The position numbers were made by a program, and so were the translations under genes. This document shows positions 24,699 to 31,035 of a stretch of 31,161 bases of DNA, in pieces (the first letter of the stretch is position 1; each line of letters starts with the position of its first letter). Source of the stretch: Spirochaetia bacterium (lineage in GTDB: Bacteria; Spirochaetota; Spirochaetia; Treponematales; Breznakiellaceae); NCBI GenBank assembly GCA_026002045.1, contig BOAV01000023.1:1-31161 (forward strand). The letters are read 5' to 3'. The notes under the pieces were generated by a model that saw only the letters and a program-made list of their open reading frames with translations, was not told the origin of the DNA and made no database searches.

Positions 24699-25763
24699 CT
24701 ATTCAAAGCGCAATCCTGCATGATCGCCCTTCGCCGTATCCACCCGACCGATCTCCCAGGCAGGAAAACCCTTGCTATCCAGGTATTCGATGGCCCTACG
24801 AACATCGGCGCTTTTCAGGGCCAGCACAAAGCCGATACCCATGTTGTAGGTATTGAACATCAATTTTTTGATCGCCGCAGTATTACTGTTGCCTGTGCTC
24901 ACTCCCGCCGCAATCCGTTCGAAAATCGGCGGGATGGTCCAGCTTCCCTCTTTTATAACTGCGTCAAAAGCAGCAGCGCCGGGTACAGGTTGTGCAAACA
25001 TTCTTGGAATATTTTCGTAGAAGCCCCCGCCGGTGATGTGGGCCATGCCCCGGATTTCAACCTCTTCGAGCAATCCAAGGACAGGTTTGACATAAAGCCG
25101 GGTCGGTTCCAGCAGAGCCATGCCGATGGGCATGCCGCCAAAATCTTCATCAAGGTTGGGGATCGCCTTGCGGATTAAACTGAAGCCGTTGGAGTGGGGG
25201 CCCGAGGAAGCGATGCCCACCAAGACATCGCCCTTTTCAATTTTTTTTCCTTCGATGATTTTTTTGCGGTCAACGATGCCCACGGAAAAACCGGCGATGT
25301 CGTATTTGCCTTCGTCGTAGAAGCCGGGCATTTCTGCGGTCTCCCCGCCGAGGAGGACGCTCCCGGTTTCCCGGCAGCCCACGGACACGCCCTTAACCAA
25401 CTCCGCCGCCACATCGGCGTCGAGTTTTCCGCAGGCAAGATAGTCAAGAAAGAAGAGGGGTTTTGCGCCGTGGCAGAGGATGTCGTTGACGCACATGGCC
25501 ACACAGTCGATTCCCACGGTGTCGTATTTTTTTAACCGGAAGGCAATGTCCAGCTTGGTCCCCACACCATCGGTGCCGGAAACCAGAACCGGCTCTTCCA
25601 TTCCCGCGCCGGCGCTGACAAAGTCCTTGAGGGAAAGCATCCCCGCAAAACTGCCGATGCCGTTGAGCACCGCCTTATTTGAAGTTGCCGCCGCAAGTTC
25701 CCGATATTGAGCCACAGCCCGGTAGCCTTCTTCAATATCAACGCCCGCCTGTTTATAATCCAT
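24699..25763 (-). CDS. purM: Phosphoribosylformylglycinamidine cyclo-ligase
   Basis: 354 residues from the ATG at 25763, preceded by GGGG at suitable spacing; a second ATG lies two codons upstream at 25769. Family motifs: YKQAGVDIEEGYRAV, SGTDGVGTKLDIAF, LGGETAEMPGFYDEG, GIASSGPHSNGFSLIRK and HITGGGFYENIPRM. It makes aminoimidazole ribonucleotide from FGAM with ATP. First gene of purM-purN-purH. A CAGTATTACTG copy at 24878-24888 encodes NSNTA near the C-terminus. The 53 bp upstream, before the glycosyltransferase stop, contain an inverted repeat (25780-25805) but no clear promoter. Confidence 0.96.
   Translation of the reverse strand: MDYKQAGVDIEEGYRAVAQYRELAAATSNKAVLNGIGSFAGMLSLKDFVSAGAGMEEPVLVSGTDGVGTKLDIAFRLKKYDTVGIDCVAMCVNDILCHGAKPLFFLDYLACGKLDADVAAELVKGVSVGCRETGSVLLGGETAEMPGFYDEGKYDIAGFSVGIVDRKKIIEGKKIEKGDVLVGIASSGPHSNGFSLIRKAIPNLDEDFGGMPIGMALLEPTRLYVKPVLGLLEEVEIRGMAHITGGGFYENIPRMFAQPVPGAAAFDAVIKEGSWTIPPIFERIAAGVSTGNSNTAAIKKLMFNTYNMGIGFVLALKSADVRRAIEYLDSKGFPAWEIGRVDTAKGDHAGLRFE
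24878..24888 (-). repeat. CAGTATTNCTG-family motif in purM (exact 11-mer)
   Basis: CAGTATTACTG on the plus strand; on the coding strand it is CAGTAATACTG, encoding S-N-T in GNSNTAAIKK. Third exact 11-mer of the window. Confidence 0.7.
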
Positions 25764-25779
25764 TTGCATCCCCGGTTAA

Positions 25780-25805
25780 CCATACCACGAAAGGGGCCGG
25801 TATGG
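25780..25805. repeat. Inverted repeat between the glycosyltransferase gene and purM
   Basis: CCATACC (25780-25786) pairs with GGTATGG (25799-25805) across a 12-nt loop. There is no T run. It may be an attenuating hairpin, an operator for purM, or a weak terminator after the glycosyltransferase. Confidence 0.4.
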
Positions 25806-25822
25806 ATATATTGGGGGGTTAC

Positions 25823-27079
25823 TTATTCCTGGCCATCCACGACTTTGAGTCCCACGTGGTGAGTCAGGGCGAATCGCTCAATAAACTGGCACATTGACAG
25901 GATGCCGTTTTCGCTTCTGACCTTTTCACCCAGAGCGGCGGCATTTTTCTTGTATACGGGGTTGTTCACCAGATCCAAAACCTTTTTTTCCAGAGCCTTT
26001 TTGCCTATCCCAATTTTAATGCTCCGGGGACCGCAGCCCAGATCCCTTACCCGGGAACCCCAGTAAAACTGATCGATGAGCAGGGGGACCACCATCTGGG
26101 GCCTCCCTGAACGGGCGACGCTGTGGGTTGTCCCGCTTCCGCCGTGGTGGATAATTGCGTCACATTCGCCCAAAATCAGATAATGGGGAATGGCGCTATC
26201 CAGGAGGAACAGATTGCCCTGGTTGTGCAGATGGGTGCCCACCTTCCACCAGCCGCAGCCCACCACCAATTTATAGTTTTGCTCGCAGCAAATTTCAAAG
26301 AGCCGTTCACAAAAGGCGTCCCGGTCGGCGTCATTGCAGCTTCCCAGGGTAAAAAATACCGTGGGCCGGGAATCCTTTTTGACAAACTCCATAAAATTTT
26401 TGTAGGCGATTTCGTTGTAGGAGAAAATATCGTTAAAGCAGTAACCCCCGATGCTCCAGGAGTATTTCCAGTCCGGATCCCCTTCCCCCAGATATTGGCT
26501 GTACATCATGTGATTATGGGCATTCGCAGGGGCATATTCCCCCTGATCCTTTATGGGCTCCATATTCAGCCTGACCCGGTTTTTATTCAGTACCTTTTTG
26601 ACCATCATGTTAAGGCCCGCATTCAGGAGCTTCCACTGGAGCCCTACGAACCTTCGGGAGGGGTTGATAAAGGGAAAAACCGCCGGGGGTATGCGTTTAC
26701 CCGGCAGCAGCGGCGCATAACAGGTCCTGATATGGGGCTTTCCACAGTATTCTGTTATATGGGGGGCGGCAAATTCGGTATTACTGCATATCAGGAGATC
26801 ATGATCTTCCAGCAGGGGGATGATCTCGTCAAACTGACTGTCAACCACCCGTGCGGTCCAGGCCAAGAGGGCCTTGGTGTCGGGCTTTCCCTCCACCATA
26901 CCGGCAATATCGTCAAAGGACTGGAGAAAATAATTTATCCCGGCGGCCTTTGCGTGTTCTTCAAACATGCGGGGAACACTGAGGGTGATTTCGTGCCCCC
27001 GCTTCATCAATTCAACCGCCAGGCCCAGATATGGGTAGACATCCCCCTGGGAACCCCGTGTTACCATGAGTATTTTCAT
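25823..27079 (-). CDS. GT1/MGT-type glycosyltransferase (UGT-like, GT-B fold)
   Basis: 418 residues. The N-terminal Rossmann domain begins KILMVTRGSQGDVYPYLGLA, then VELMKRGHEITLSVP, the acceptor-binding half. The C-terminal donor half has VFFTLGSCNDADRDAF and the nucleotide-sugar motif HHGGSGTTHSVARSGRPQMV followed by PLLIDQFYWG. These are the marks of the macrolide/sterol/rhamnolipid glycosyltransferase group, which transfers sugars from NDP-sugars to lipids or natural products. No membrane segment is evident. It overlaps the radical SAM gene by 4 nt (ATGA) and is therefore translationally coupled to it; the pair probably acts on the same molecule. The acceptor is unknown. Confidence 0.9.
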   Translation of the reverse strand: MKILMVTRGSQGDVYPYLGLAVELMKRGHEITLSVPRMFEEHAKAAGINYFLQSFDDIAGMVEGKPDTKALLAWTARVVDSQFDEIIPLLEDHDLLICSNTEFAAPHITEYCGKPHIRTCYAPLLPGKRIPPAVFPFINPSRRFVGLQWKLLNAGLNMMVKKVLNKNRVRLNMEPIKDQGEYAPANAHNHMMYSQYLGEGDPDWKYSWSIGGYCFNDIFSYNEIAYKNFMEFVKKDSRPTVFFTLGSCNDADRDAFCERLFEICCEQNYKLVVGCGWWKVGTHLHNQGNLFLLDSAIPHYLILGECDAIIHHGGSGTTHSVARSGRPQMVVPLLIDQFYWGSRVRDLGCGPRSIKIGIGKKALEKKVLDLVNNPVYKKNAAALGEKVRSENGILSMCQFIERFALTHHVGLKVVDGQE

Positions 27080-28317
27080 GCGGCACCGGCTTTTTTTGCA
27101 ACTCCGCCCGGAATGATCCCGATTTCCGCCAGCTTCTCCGTGTCCAGATGATATTTTGCTTCCAGGGCCCGGAGCGCCGTTTCATCAACATGGATGGACT
27201 TCTTCAGCCTCTTAACCTCACCGTTGCTCTTGATGATCTTGGAAATCATCTTGCCGGGGTTAAAGTTGAGGGAACTCATGATCCAGCACCCGTGGGTACA
27301 CCAGCAGTTGGCCTTGTACCCGTGGCCGATGTCCGCAATCTCCTTCTTCATCGCCGGGCTGTTCATGATATCCTGCACATTGCAGTTGTAATCCTGGACC
27401 TTGCCCAGGGGCTCCCGCAGCTCGCAGGCCCGGAACCGGCCGTCATAGTCAACAACCAGGGTGGTTTCCCCGGCGGTACAGTCCATTCCCCAGGGGGTGG
27501 GCTTGTCAATGTTTGTGGCGCGAATATCATACATGGTCCGCATCAGCCCCACGTAGAAATACTTGGTGATGGTCCGGGCAATGCCCTTCATCCCATCCCC
27601 AACCCGCTTGGCGTAGAGGGTGTAATAGGGGGCCACATCGTCCTGAATTTTCCGCAGGGAAGTTTCGGTCACGACCTTGACCCCGTCTTCACGGGTCATG
27701 CCACGGGCGGCTTCAATAGTGTGGGTGGTCAAATTGAACCGGCCATAAACCCAGGCCACAAAATCCTGCACCTCTTCCACGTTATACTTGGTGATAACCG
27801 TGGCGCAGCCCTTGATCACATGACCGTCATCCCCGAAATTGTCGTCCAGCAGCTTAAGGGTTTCCGCGGCCTTGTAGAAACTGGCCACCCCCCGCTGGGT
27901 ATCGTGGGTGGCGCCGAAGCCGTCAAAGCTGATACTGATGGAAATATTGAGATCCGGGCAGTTCTGCCGTATCCGTTTGAGCCATTCCACCACCCGCTCG
28001 GGTTTCATGCCGTTTGAGGGCATGTTAACATCGGTAATGTGGTTGTTTCTATAGAACATTTCGACAATTTCCGGGAGTTCTTCCCGCAAAGTCGGTTCCC
28101 CGCCGGAGAGCCAGAGCCGTTTGATGTTCCCGGCGGTTTCGGAGAGCTTTTTGATGTTCTCAAAGCTCAGATCCGGCTCTTTTTTTGCCATATCATTGGC
28201 ATAAAAACACATGGCGCATTTTGCGTTGCATTTTCCCGTGGTAAAGAGGAATATGGATTCCAACTCCCTTTTTGAACTCATCGAATTGAATGAGCTTCCT
28301 GAACGTTTCGTTTTCAT
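27076..28317 (-). CDS. Radical SAM protein with SPASM-like C-terminal cysteines
   Basis: 413 residues from the ATG at 28317. The first available codon (TTG 28353) lies in the -35 box and is rejected; a second possible ATG is 28281, with AGGAAG upstream at long spacing. CNAKCAMC (Cys30, Cys34, Cys37) binds the 4Fe-4S cluster; GGEPTLREELPEIV and SISISFDGFG are further radical SAM motifs. The C-terminus has a cysteine-rich region (MDCTAGE, FRACELREPL, YNCNVQD and ANCWCTHGCW) that resembles a SPASM/Twitch auxiliary-cluster domain, as in peptide- or small-molecule-modifying enzymes. No precursor peptide gene is found next to it. Together with the glycosyltransferase it forms a two-gene operon of unknown product. 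Confidence 0.88.
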   Translation of the reverse strand: MKTKRSGSSFNSMSSKRELESIFLFTTGKCNAKCAMCFYANDMAKKEPDLSFENIKKLSETAGNIKRLWLSGGEPTLREELPEIVEMFYRNNHITDVNMPSNGMKPERVVEWLKRIRQNCPDLNISISISFDGFGATHDTQRGVASFYKAAETLKLLDDNFGDDGHVIKGCATVITKYNVEEVQDFVAWVYGRFNLTTHTIEAARGMTREDGVKVVTETSLRKIQDDVAPYYTLYAKRVGDGMKGIARTITKYFYVGLMRTMYDIRATNIDKPTPWGMDCTAGETTLVVDYDGRFRACELREPLGKVQDYNCNVQDIMNSPAMKKEIADIGHGYKANCWCTHGCWIMSSLNFNPGKMISKIIKSNGEVKRLKKSIHVDETALRALEAKYHLDTEKLAEIGIIPGGVAKKAGAA

Positions 28318-28324
28318 GTGTTTG

Positions 28325-28353
28325 ATATTAGACACATTTTTCGATTTTGTCAA
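28325..28353 (-). promoter_or_regulatory. Sigma-70-type promoter of the radical SAM/glycosyltransferase operon
   Basis: TTGACA (28353-28348), exactly 17 bp, TAATAT (28330-28325). The ATG at 28317 follows the -10 by 7 nt (CAAACAC), so the transcript would start at or one base from the start codon. If this is the active promoter, the mRNA is leaderless or translation begins at 28281. Confidence 0.7.
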
Positions 28354-28429
28354 TCAGTTTGTCAAAAAAAACGTCATTTTCGGTTTCACTCGCAACGGCG
28401 GCCCCAGCCCCTGCAGTCCCACGGGCACG

Positions 28430-28573
28430 CTATATGTAGCGTAGTGTGTGTAAATTGACGCCAGGCATTTATGGAGCCTGTCGTCCTCCGTAGCCTTGAG
28501 CCAAGGGCCGACTGCATTTTTTCGTAGCCGGAAGAGCGAAACGACGAACCGTAAACGGTATGTTATGTGCAAT
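28430..28573 (+). repeat. attC-like imperfect palindrome A, right half clear
   Basis: The right end, GTATGTTATGTGCAAT (28558-28573), matches the right end of site B, and the segment before it (GCATTTTTTCGTAGCC) also aligns with site B (GCGTTTTTTCGCAGGCC). The left half shares only pieces such as TTTATGG-GCC and lacks a clean GCACATAAC, so the left boundary is approximate. It marks the beginning of the array-like region. No gene is seen in 28354-28598; this repeat occupies most of it. Confidence 0.5.
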
Positions 28574-28598
28574 ACGCCCCCTGGTTTATAAAAATATA

Positions 28599-28627
28599 TT
28601 GACATAATATAAAAAATATAATAATAT
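28599..28627 (+). promoter_or_regulatory. Sigma-70-type promoter for the Zn-ribbon gene
   Basis: TTGACA (28599-28604), 17 bp, TAATAT (28622-28627), in very AT-rich DNA. Transcription would start near 28634, giving a leader of about 130 nt that contains the whole palindromic element 28641-28750. Confidence 0.65.
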
Positions 28628-28640
28628 AAAGATTATAGAG

Positions 28641-28750
28641 GAGTCGGTTCCAAAATTAAGAATTTAACCACGAACCACACAAAAAACACGAACTAAATGA
28701 TCTTTTTTGTGTTGTTCGTGGTTAATTAATTTCTATTTTGGAACTGGCTC
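28641..28750. mobile_element. 110-bp palindromic MITE-like element with flanking duplication
   Basis: The left arm starts GAGTCGGTTCCAAAAT and the right arm ends ATTTTGGAACTGGCTC. The arms continue to pair imperfectly through AACCACGAAC and CACAAAAAA to the centre near 28695. The octamer AGAGGAGT is found at 28637-28644 and again at 28751-28758, consistent with target duplication of at least AGAG. It has no coding capacity, so it would need a transposase in trans. Inserted between promoter and gene, it leaves the downstream ribosome-binding GGAG intact. RNA of this segment would fold into one long hairpin. Confidence 0.65.
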
Positions 28751-28766
28751 AGAGGAGTTAATTAAA

Positions 28767-28997
28767 GTGGCTAAAACTATTGAAGAATTAAAGAAAGAAG
28801 CAAATCTTATTCGGCAACATCGTTTTCTTGAAAAACATAAAGATGAAGTTAATAAAAAAAGAAGAGAAAGGTATGCTGAACGCAAAGAAAATCATAAATG
28901 CCCACGTTGCGGAAAAAGAGTAAGGGTAAAAAATTACATAATGTGTAAAGATTGTTTAAGTAAGGCAAAGGAATCATATTGGCAAAATAATAATTAA
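28767..28997 (+). CDS. Small basic Zn-ribbon protein
   Basis: 76 residues from the GTG at 28767, chosen because GGAG lies 9 nt upstream; the longer frame from 28707 starts inside the palindromic element and has no ribosome-binding site. The N-terminal 40 residues are a highly charged helix (ELKKEANLIRQHR, VNKKRRERYAERK). A four-cysteine zinc ribbon follows: CPRC (45, 48) and CKDC (60, 63). Probably nucleic-acid-binding, but no specific family is recognised. It is AT-rich compared with the core genes, and sits between attC-like sites A and B, the arrangement of a cassette gene. Confidence 0.75.
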   Translation: MAKTIEELKKEANLIRQHRFLEKHKDEVNKKRRERYAERKENHKCPRCGKRVRVKNYIMCKDCLSKAKESYWQNNN

Positions 28998-29021
28998 AGA
29001 TGGCATGTACAAAAAGAGCGT

Positions 29022-29174
29022 ATTGCACATAACGTGAAAAGTTTACGACGTTTTTTATGGCGCCGGAGAAAAAACGCACAAAGGCCGCAGGCCCTCCTCC
29101 GCGCAAGCGGGTTCTTGCGTTTTTTCGCAGGCCAAGTCGCTACGGCGCAACGTATAGCGTATGTTATGTGCAAT
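29022..29174 (+). repeat. attC-like imperfect palindrome B (complete)
   Basis: A 12-bp perfect terminal inverted repeat, ATTGCACATAAC (29022-29033) and GTTATGTGCAAT (29163-29174), encloses 129 bp with further imperfect pairing (for example GAAAAAACGCA against TGCGTTTTTTCGC). ACATAAC and GTTATGT each match the integron core sites RYYYAAC and GTTRRRY at six of seven positions, with complementary deviations. Length and position, just after the stop of a small gene, fit an attC site. No ORF is supported inside it. Confidence 0.6.
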
Positions 29175-29221
29175 TGGGGCTAAAATTTTTTGCAAAATAT
29201 TGCATGAAGATTACATGATTA

Positions 29222-29251
29222 TTGACAAAAAAAGGATATTGCTGTTATAAT
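29222..29251 (+). promoter_or_regulatory. Consensus sigma-70 promoter of the orphan membrane protein
   Basis: TTGACA (29222-29227), 18 bp, TATAAT (29246-29251). Both hexamers are perfect consensus. The start would be near 29258, leaving a leader of about 78 nt with a small hairpin (GCGG/CCGC). It lies just after attC-like site B, so this cassette would carry its own promoter. Confidence 0.75.
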
Positions 29252-29335
29252 CGGGTATGAAGAAGATATTAGCGGTTTTATAATTGCCCTATTTGGCGGT
29301 AATTTTTTCCGCATCCTGACGTTTTTTGAGGTATT

Positions 29336-30103
29336 ATGAATACTAAAATTGAAATAGTCCGTAAGGAAATTACCTATATTCTTCGTGTTCTGAAAAAATT
29401 ACGGATTTTAATAATAATACCGATAATTTTAAGCATTTCTTCATATATCAGGGATAATATTGAACTTGAGTATGGGACTTTAATATCTGAGATATTTGAT
29501 ATTGTTTGGAATTTTCATTATGATATAACAAGTCCTATCTTAAAATATTATTGGTTGCCCTTATCAATTATACTTACGCTCTATTATTGTCGGCTACGTA
29601 TAGGAATTAAAACAAGAAAATTGACCATGTTGTTTATAATCGGCAGCGGGTTAACAATCTTACTCATTCTTATAGTATTTGAAACGTTTGTATTAGACCA
29701 TTTCGGAAAAATAACATTTGAAAAATGGCTCGGATTATTTTCTGTTCCTGTTAACTATATCTTTAATATATTTTTATTTCCGTTTTTAATGTTGAAAATA
29801 AAACATATAATTAAATTTAATGTAACATTCTTTAAAAAGTATGCCCCATTAATAATAATTTTAGTTGTATATAATTATATTAATAATATTATTCTGAATA
29901 TTATTTTATCTATTACAAATGAATTGCTTTTTTTTAAACTTCTTGAGAATTATACCGTTGATAACATACTAGGAAATATAACGATTTTCGCACCATGCGT
30001 AACTGTTATTGTATATAAAAATAGAAAACGACTTAATTTATGGATATTAAGTTTAATAAAAATAATAAAGAATAAAATCATCACAAAAAAATGTATTGTG
30101 TAA
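29336..30103 (+). CDS. Orphan polytopic membrane protein
   Basis: 255 residues, start ATG with GAGG 4 nt upstream. Six hydrophobic segments are seen, at about 23-38, 68-85, 96-119, 131-154, 169-193 and 221-238, with short basic loops (KIKHIIKFN and KNRKRLN). It is rich in Ile and Asn, which reflects very AT-rich DNA unlike the core genes, suggesting transfer. No family or catalytic motif is recognised; the C-terminus is strongly basic (KIIKNKIITKK) and presumably cytoplasmic. It stands alone between attC-like repeats with its own promoter. Function unknown. Confidence 0.75.
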   Translation: MNTKIEIVRKEITYILRVLKKLRILIIIPIILSISSYIRDNIELEYGTLISEIFDIVWNFHYDITSPILKYYWLPLSIILTLYYCRLRIGIKTRKLTMLFIIGSGLTILLILIVFETFVLDHFGKITFEKWLGLFSVPVNYIFNIFLFPFLMLKIKHIIKFNVTFFKKYAPLIIILVVYNYINNIILNIILSITNELLFFKLLENYTVDNILGNITIFAPCVTVIVYKNRKRLNLWILSLIKIIKNKIITKKCIV

Positions 30104-30130
30104 TGATAAAATAAATGGGGTACGCCCCAA

Positions 30131-30156
30131 CTGCATATAACATACGCTATGTGCAG
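30131..30156 (+). terminator. Hairpin terminator with attC-like sequence
   Basis: CTGCATATA pairs with TATGTGCAG (9 bp with one G-T) around an 8-nt loop, followed by TATTTTTT. It lies between the convergent membrane-protein and HEPN genes. Its sequence GCATATAACATACGCTATGTGC resembles a collapsed version of site B ends (GCACATAACATACGCTAT on the complementary strand), so it may be a shrunken attC that now works as a terminator. Confidence 0.6.
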
Positions 30157-30171
30157 TATTTTTTGCTTTTA

Positions 30172-30569
30172 TTATGGTTCTTTATTCTTTTCATTTTCTT
30201 TGATTTTGTTTTCAGTCCATTCCAAACAAGTTTTTGCAATTTCTACTGCCTTATTATATTCTTCTTTTGTAATTTCATCGTATTCTCCGGGATACCTTGT
30301 TTGAACAGCATATTTTGTTAATTTTATTGATTCTGTGATATTTCCAGGGATTTCTGTGTTATTTTTTCAAGTTCTTTTAACAGTATACCAATATTGTGTG
30401 TAAAATCTGGTTCGATGCCATAATATATTAACAAGCCTTTTAATGCCTTTTCAGCGGACTGTTGAATTTGGAAACACAAATCTTCATAATAAATATTAGG
30501 TATTATGGAAACTGTTGCCAAATTATAACTGCTTTTTGCCCTGCCAATCCATTCTTCATAACGTTCCAT
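30172..30569 (-). pseudogene. HEPN-domain protein (HI0074-like), frameshifted at an A-tract
   Basis: Frame one starts ATG 30569 (MERYEEWIGRAKSSYNLATV, then LCFQIQQSAEKALKGLLIYY) and stops at 30324 after 81 residues. The missing half of the domain is encoded in a second frame ending at 30172, with EIPGNITESIKLTKYAVQ, TRYPGEYDEITKEEYNKAVE and AKTCLEW. The frames meet at a run of six A (coding strand; plus-strand T 30362-30367). One extra A would give a normal 132-residue HEPN protein. Alternatives are a sequencing error, polymerase or ribosome slippage giving some full-length product, or true inactivation. Partner of the MNT nucleotidyltransferase, overlapping it by 14 nt. Confidence 0.8.
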
Positions 30570-30882
30570 ATATTATTTTCCCCTCCTTCTTTATTGTCTT
30601 ATAAATATATCCAATTTCATTGCTCAATTCTATATATCTGTTGTAATCAATTGTAAGTAAATCAACAGGGATTTCAATTTTGTTTTCATAAAAAGCCATA
30701 TAAATAGAATCAACAATGGCAGGCCCATTTTTTAGGTTCTTTTTTATTATCAGTAAATCAATATCACTTTTTTGCGTATTATCCCCTCGCGCATATGAAC
30801 CAAAAAGTATAATCTGATCCGGTGATGCAAGAGATACAACAATGGGAAGAATTTTATCAATATACGGTATATTACTACCCAT
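30556..30882 (-). CDS. Minimal nucleotidyltransferase (MNT) of an MNT/HEPN toxin-antitoxin pair
   Basis: 108 residues. The nucleotidyltransferase signature is intact: FGSYARGD (27-34), then SDIDLLI with Asp40 and Asp42, and IPVDLLTID with a third acidic residue. MNT proteins of this type are paired with HEPN partners, and in studied systems the MNT modifies (AMPylates) the HEPN RNase to neutralise it. The gene is first, HEPN second, with a 14-nt overlap. It has its own promoter (30889-30917) with the -10 six nt from the ATG, so the mRNA is probably leaderless. Confidence 0.88.
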   Translation of the reverse strand: MGSNIPYIDKILPIVVSLASPDQIILFGSYARGDNTQKSDIDLLIIKKNLKNGPAIVDSIYMAFYENKIEIPVDLLTIDYNRYIELSNEIGYIYKTIKKEGKIIYGTL

Positions 30883-30888
30883 ATTTTC

Positions 30889-30917
30889 ATACTAATTCAT
30901 TTTTTTCATTATGTCAA
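30889..30917 (-). promoter_or_regulatory. Sigma-70-type promoter of the MNT/HEPN pair
   Basis: TTGACA (30917-30912), 17 bp, TAGTAT (30894-30889). The ATG (30882) is only 6 nt downstream (GAAAAT), so transcription should begin at the start codon itself. Confidence 0.65.
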
Positions 30918-30979
30918 GCCCTATTTTTAAGGCCTATTTTAAAGGATTTTAGCTGAAATTTACAAAAAACTTCAAAAAT

Positions 30980-31035
30980 ATTGCGCATAACATACATTAA
31001 ACGAAGTCTTTTTATCCAAGACGGGGGGGCGCCGT
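30980..31035 (+). repeat. attC-like site D, left half
   Basis: ATTGCGCATAAC (30980-30991) differs by one base from the left end of site B. The following sequence keeps similar blocks (TTAAACGAAGT, TTTTTAT, GGCGCCG). The matching right end GTTATGTGC is not seen before the window ends, so it is partial, longer or degenerate. Nothing coding is supported from 30918 to 31161. Confidence 0.45.

Noticed and set aside
26123..27151. 342-residue plus-strand open frame
   Set aside because: It lies entirely opposite the well-supported glycosyltransferase and the end of the radical SAM gene, has no recognisable domain and no ribosome-binding site; it is an antisense shadow.
28318..28353. TTG start at 28353 for the radical SAM gene
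   Set aside because: The codon overlaps the -35 box of a near-consensus promoter, so it cannot be on the mRNA made from it.
30115..30321. 68-residue Phe-rich plus-strand frame
   Set aside because: It starts in the terminator region and is antisense to the frameshifted second half of the HEPN gene.
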